Shown in pieces: positions 63,815 to 64,000 of a DNA stretch of 64,000 bases (the stretch's first letter is position 1; every line of letters begins with the position of its first letter). This DNA comes from Tretioscincus oriximinensis (taxonomy: Eukaryota > Chordata > Lepidosauria > Squamata > Gymnophthalmidae): the NCBI GenBank assembly GCA_022410635.1, contig JAJVDF010000247.1, positions 779,216 through 843,215 on the forward strand, given 5' to 3'. A model generated the notes under the pieces. It was given only the letters and a program-made list of their open reading frames with translations, did no database searches and was not told the DNA's origin. The position numbers were made by a program, and so were the translations under genes.

Positions 63815-64000
63815 TAAGTAATTGTTAAAAGTACGAGTTTAGTGTTGGAGCATATATGAGAACAAGGTCCTCCATCTTCAATGGCAGTGCTAAAGAGGAC
63901 TAAGGATGGCCATGCTGGTTCAAAGATGGGTAGAGTCTCCCTTGGTTACATCAACAAACAGGAAAGAGGTTTGTAGTACACTCGCTGGTCTGGTATAATA

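Overview
The window is nuclear DNA from a vertebrate, most likely a squamate reptile. Genes are split by introns, the background is AT-rich, and most of the sequence is dispersed repeats of lizard and snake type: CR1-like LINE 3' ends, tRNA-derived SINEs with TTC-rich tails, hAT and Tc1/mariner fold-back elements, and one endogenous retrovirus. Species cannot be named from the sequence alone.

Four host genes are supported. From left to right they are: the first coding exon of recoverin (RCVRN, minus strand, 8122-8502, TATA box at 8609-8616); a TMEM100-like two-pass membrane protein in one coding exon (plus, 20614-20964); a complete ribosomal protein L28 gene (RPL28, minus, coding exons 26025-28345, non-coding first exon near 30778-30804 with a TOP start and TATA box); and the first four coding exons of a GSG1-like claudin-family gene, probably GSG1L2 (plus, 51656-63813, continuing past the right edge). 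RCVRN and GSG1L2 are neighbours on human 17p13.1, which supports both calls. RPL28 is on human chromosome 19, so its place here is a lineage difference.

Layout: 1-8 kb is intergenic or RCVRN intron, with CR1 tails and a deleted Tc1 transposon. 8.1-8.6 kb is RCVRN exon 1. 8.7-20.5 kb is repeat-rich, with a CR1 reverse transcriptase fragment, a (TTC)n SINE and several hairpin elements. 20.6-21.6 kb is the TMEM100-like exon and its 3' UTR. 22.6-23.2 kb may be an LTR. 26-30.8 kb is RPL28, with nested transposons in its introns. 31-39 kb is nested CR1 and hAT repeats plus an assembly gap. 39.15-44.9 kb is an endogenous retrovirus with both LTRs, a frameshifted gag, no recognisable pol and an env transmembrane remnant. 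45-51.6 kb is repeats and upstream sequence, and 51.6-64 kb is GSG1L2 with long introns.

The genes do not form a pathway. Recoverin is a photoreceptor calcium sensor, RPL28 a ribosomal protein, the GSG1-like protein a claudin-fold membrane protein related to AMPA-receptor auxiliary subunits, and the TMEM100-like protein is of unknown role. The most distinctive content is mobile DNA: a seven-copy hAT-like family with TIR TAGGCTGACCAGATGACC and 8-bp target duplications, a fold-back element with 13-14-bp target duplications, and a retrovirus carrying about 2 kb of non-coding, internally repeated sequence where pol should be.
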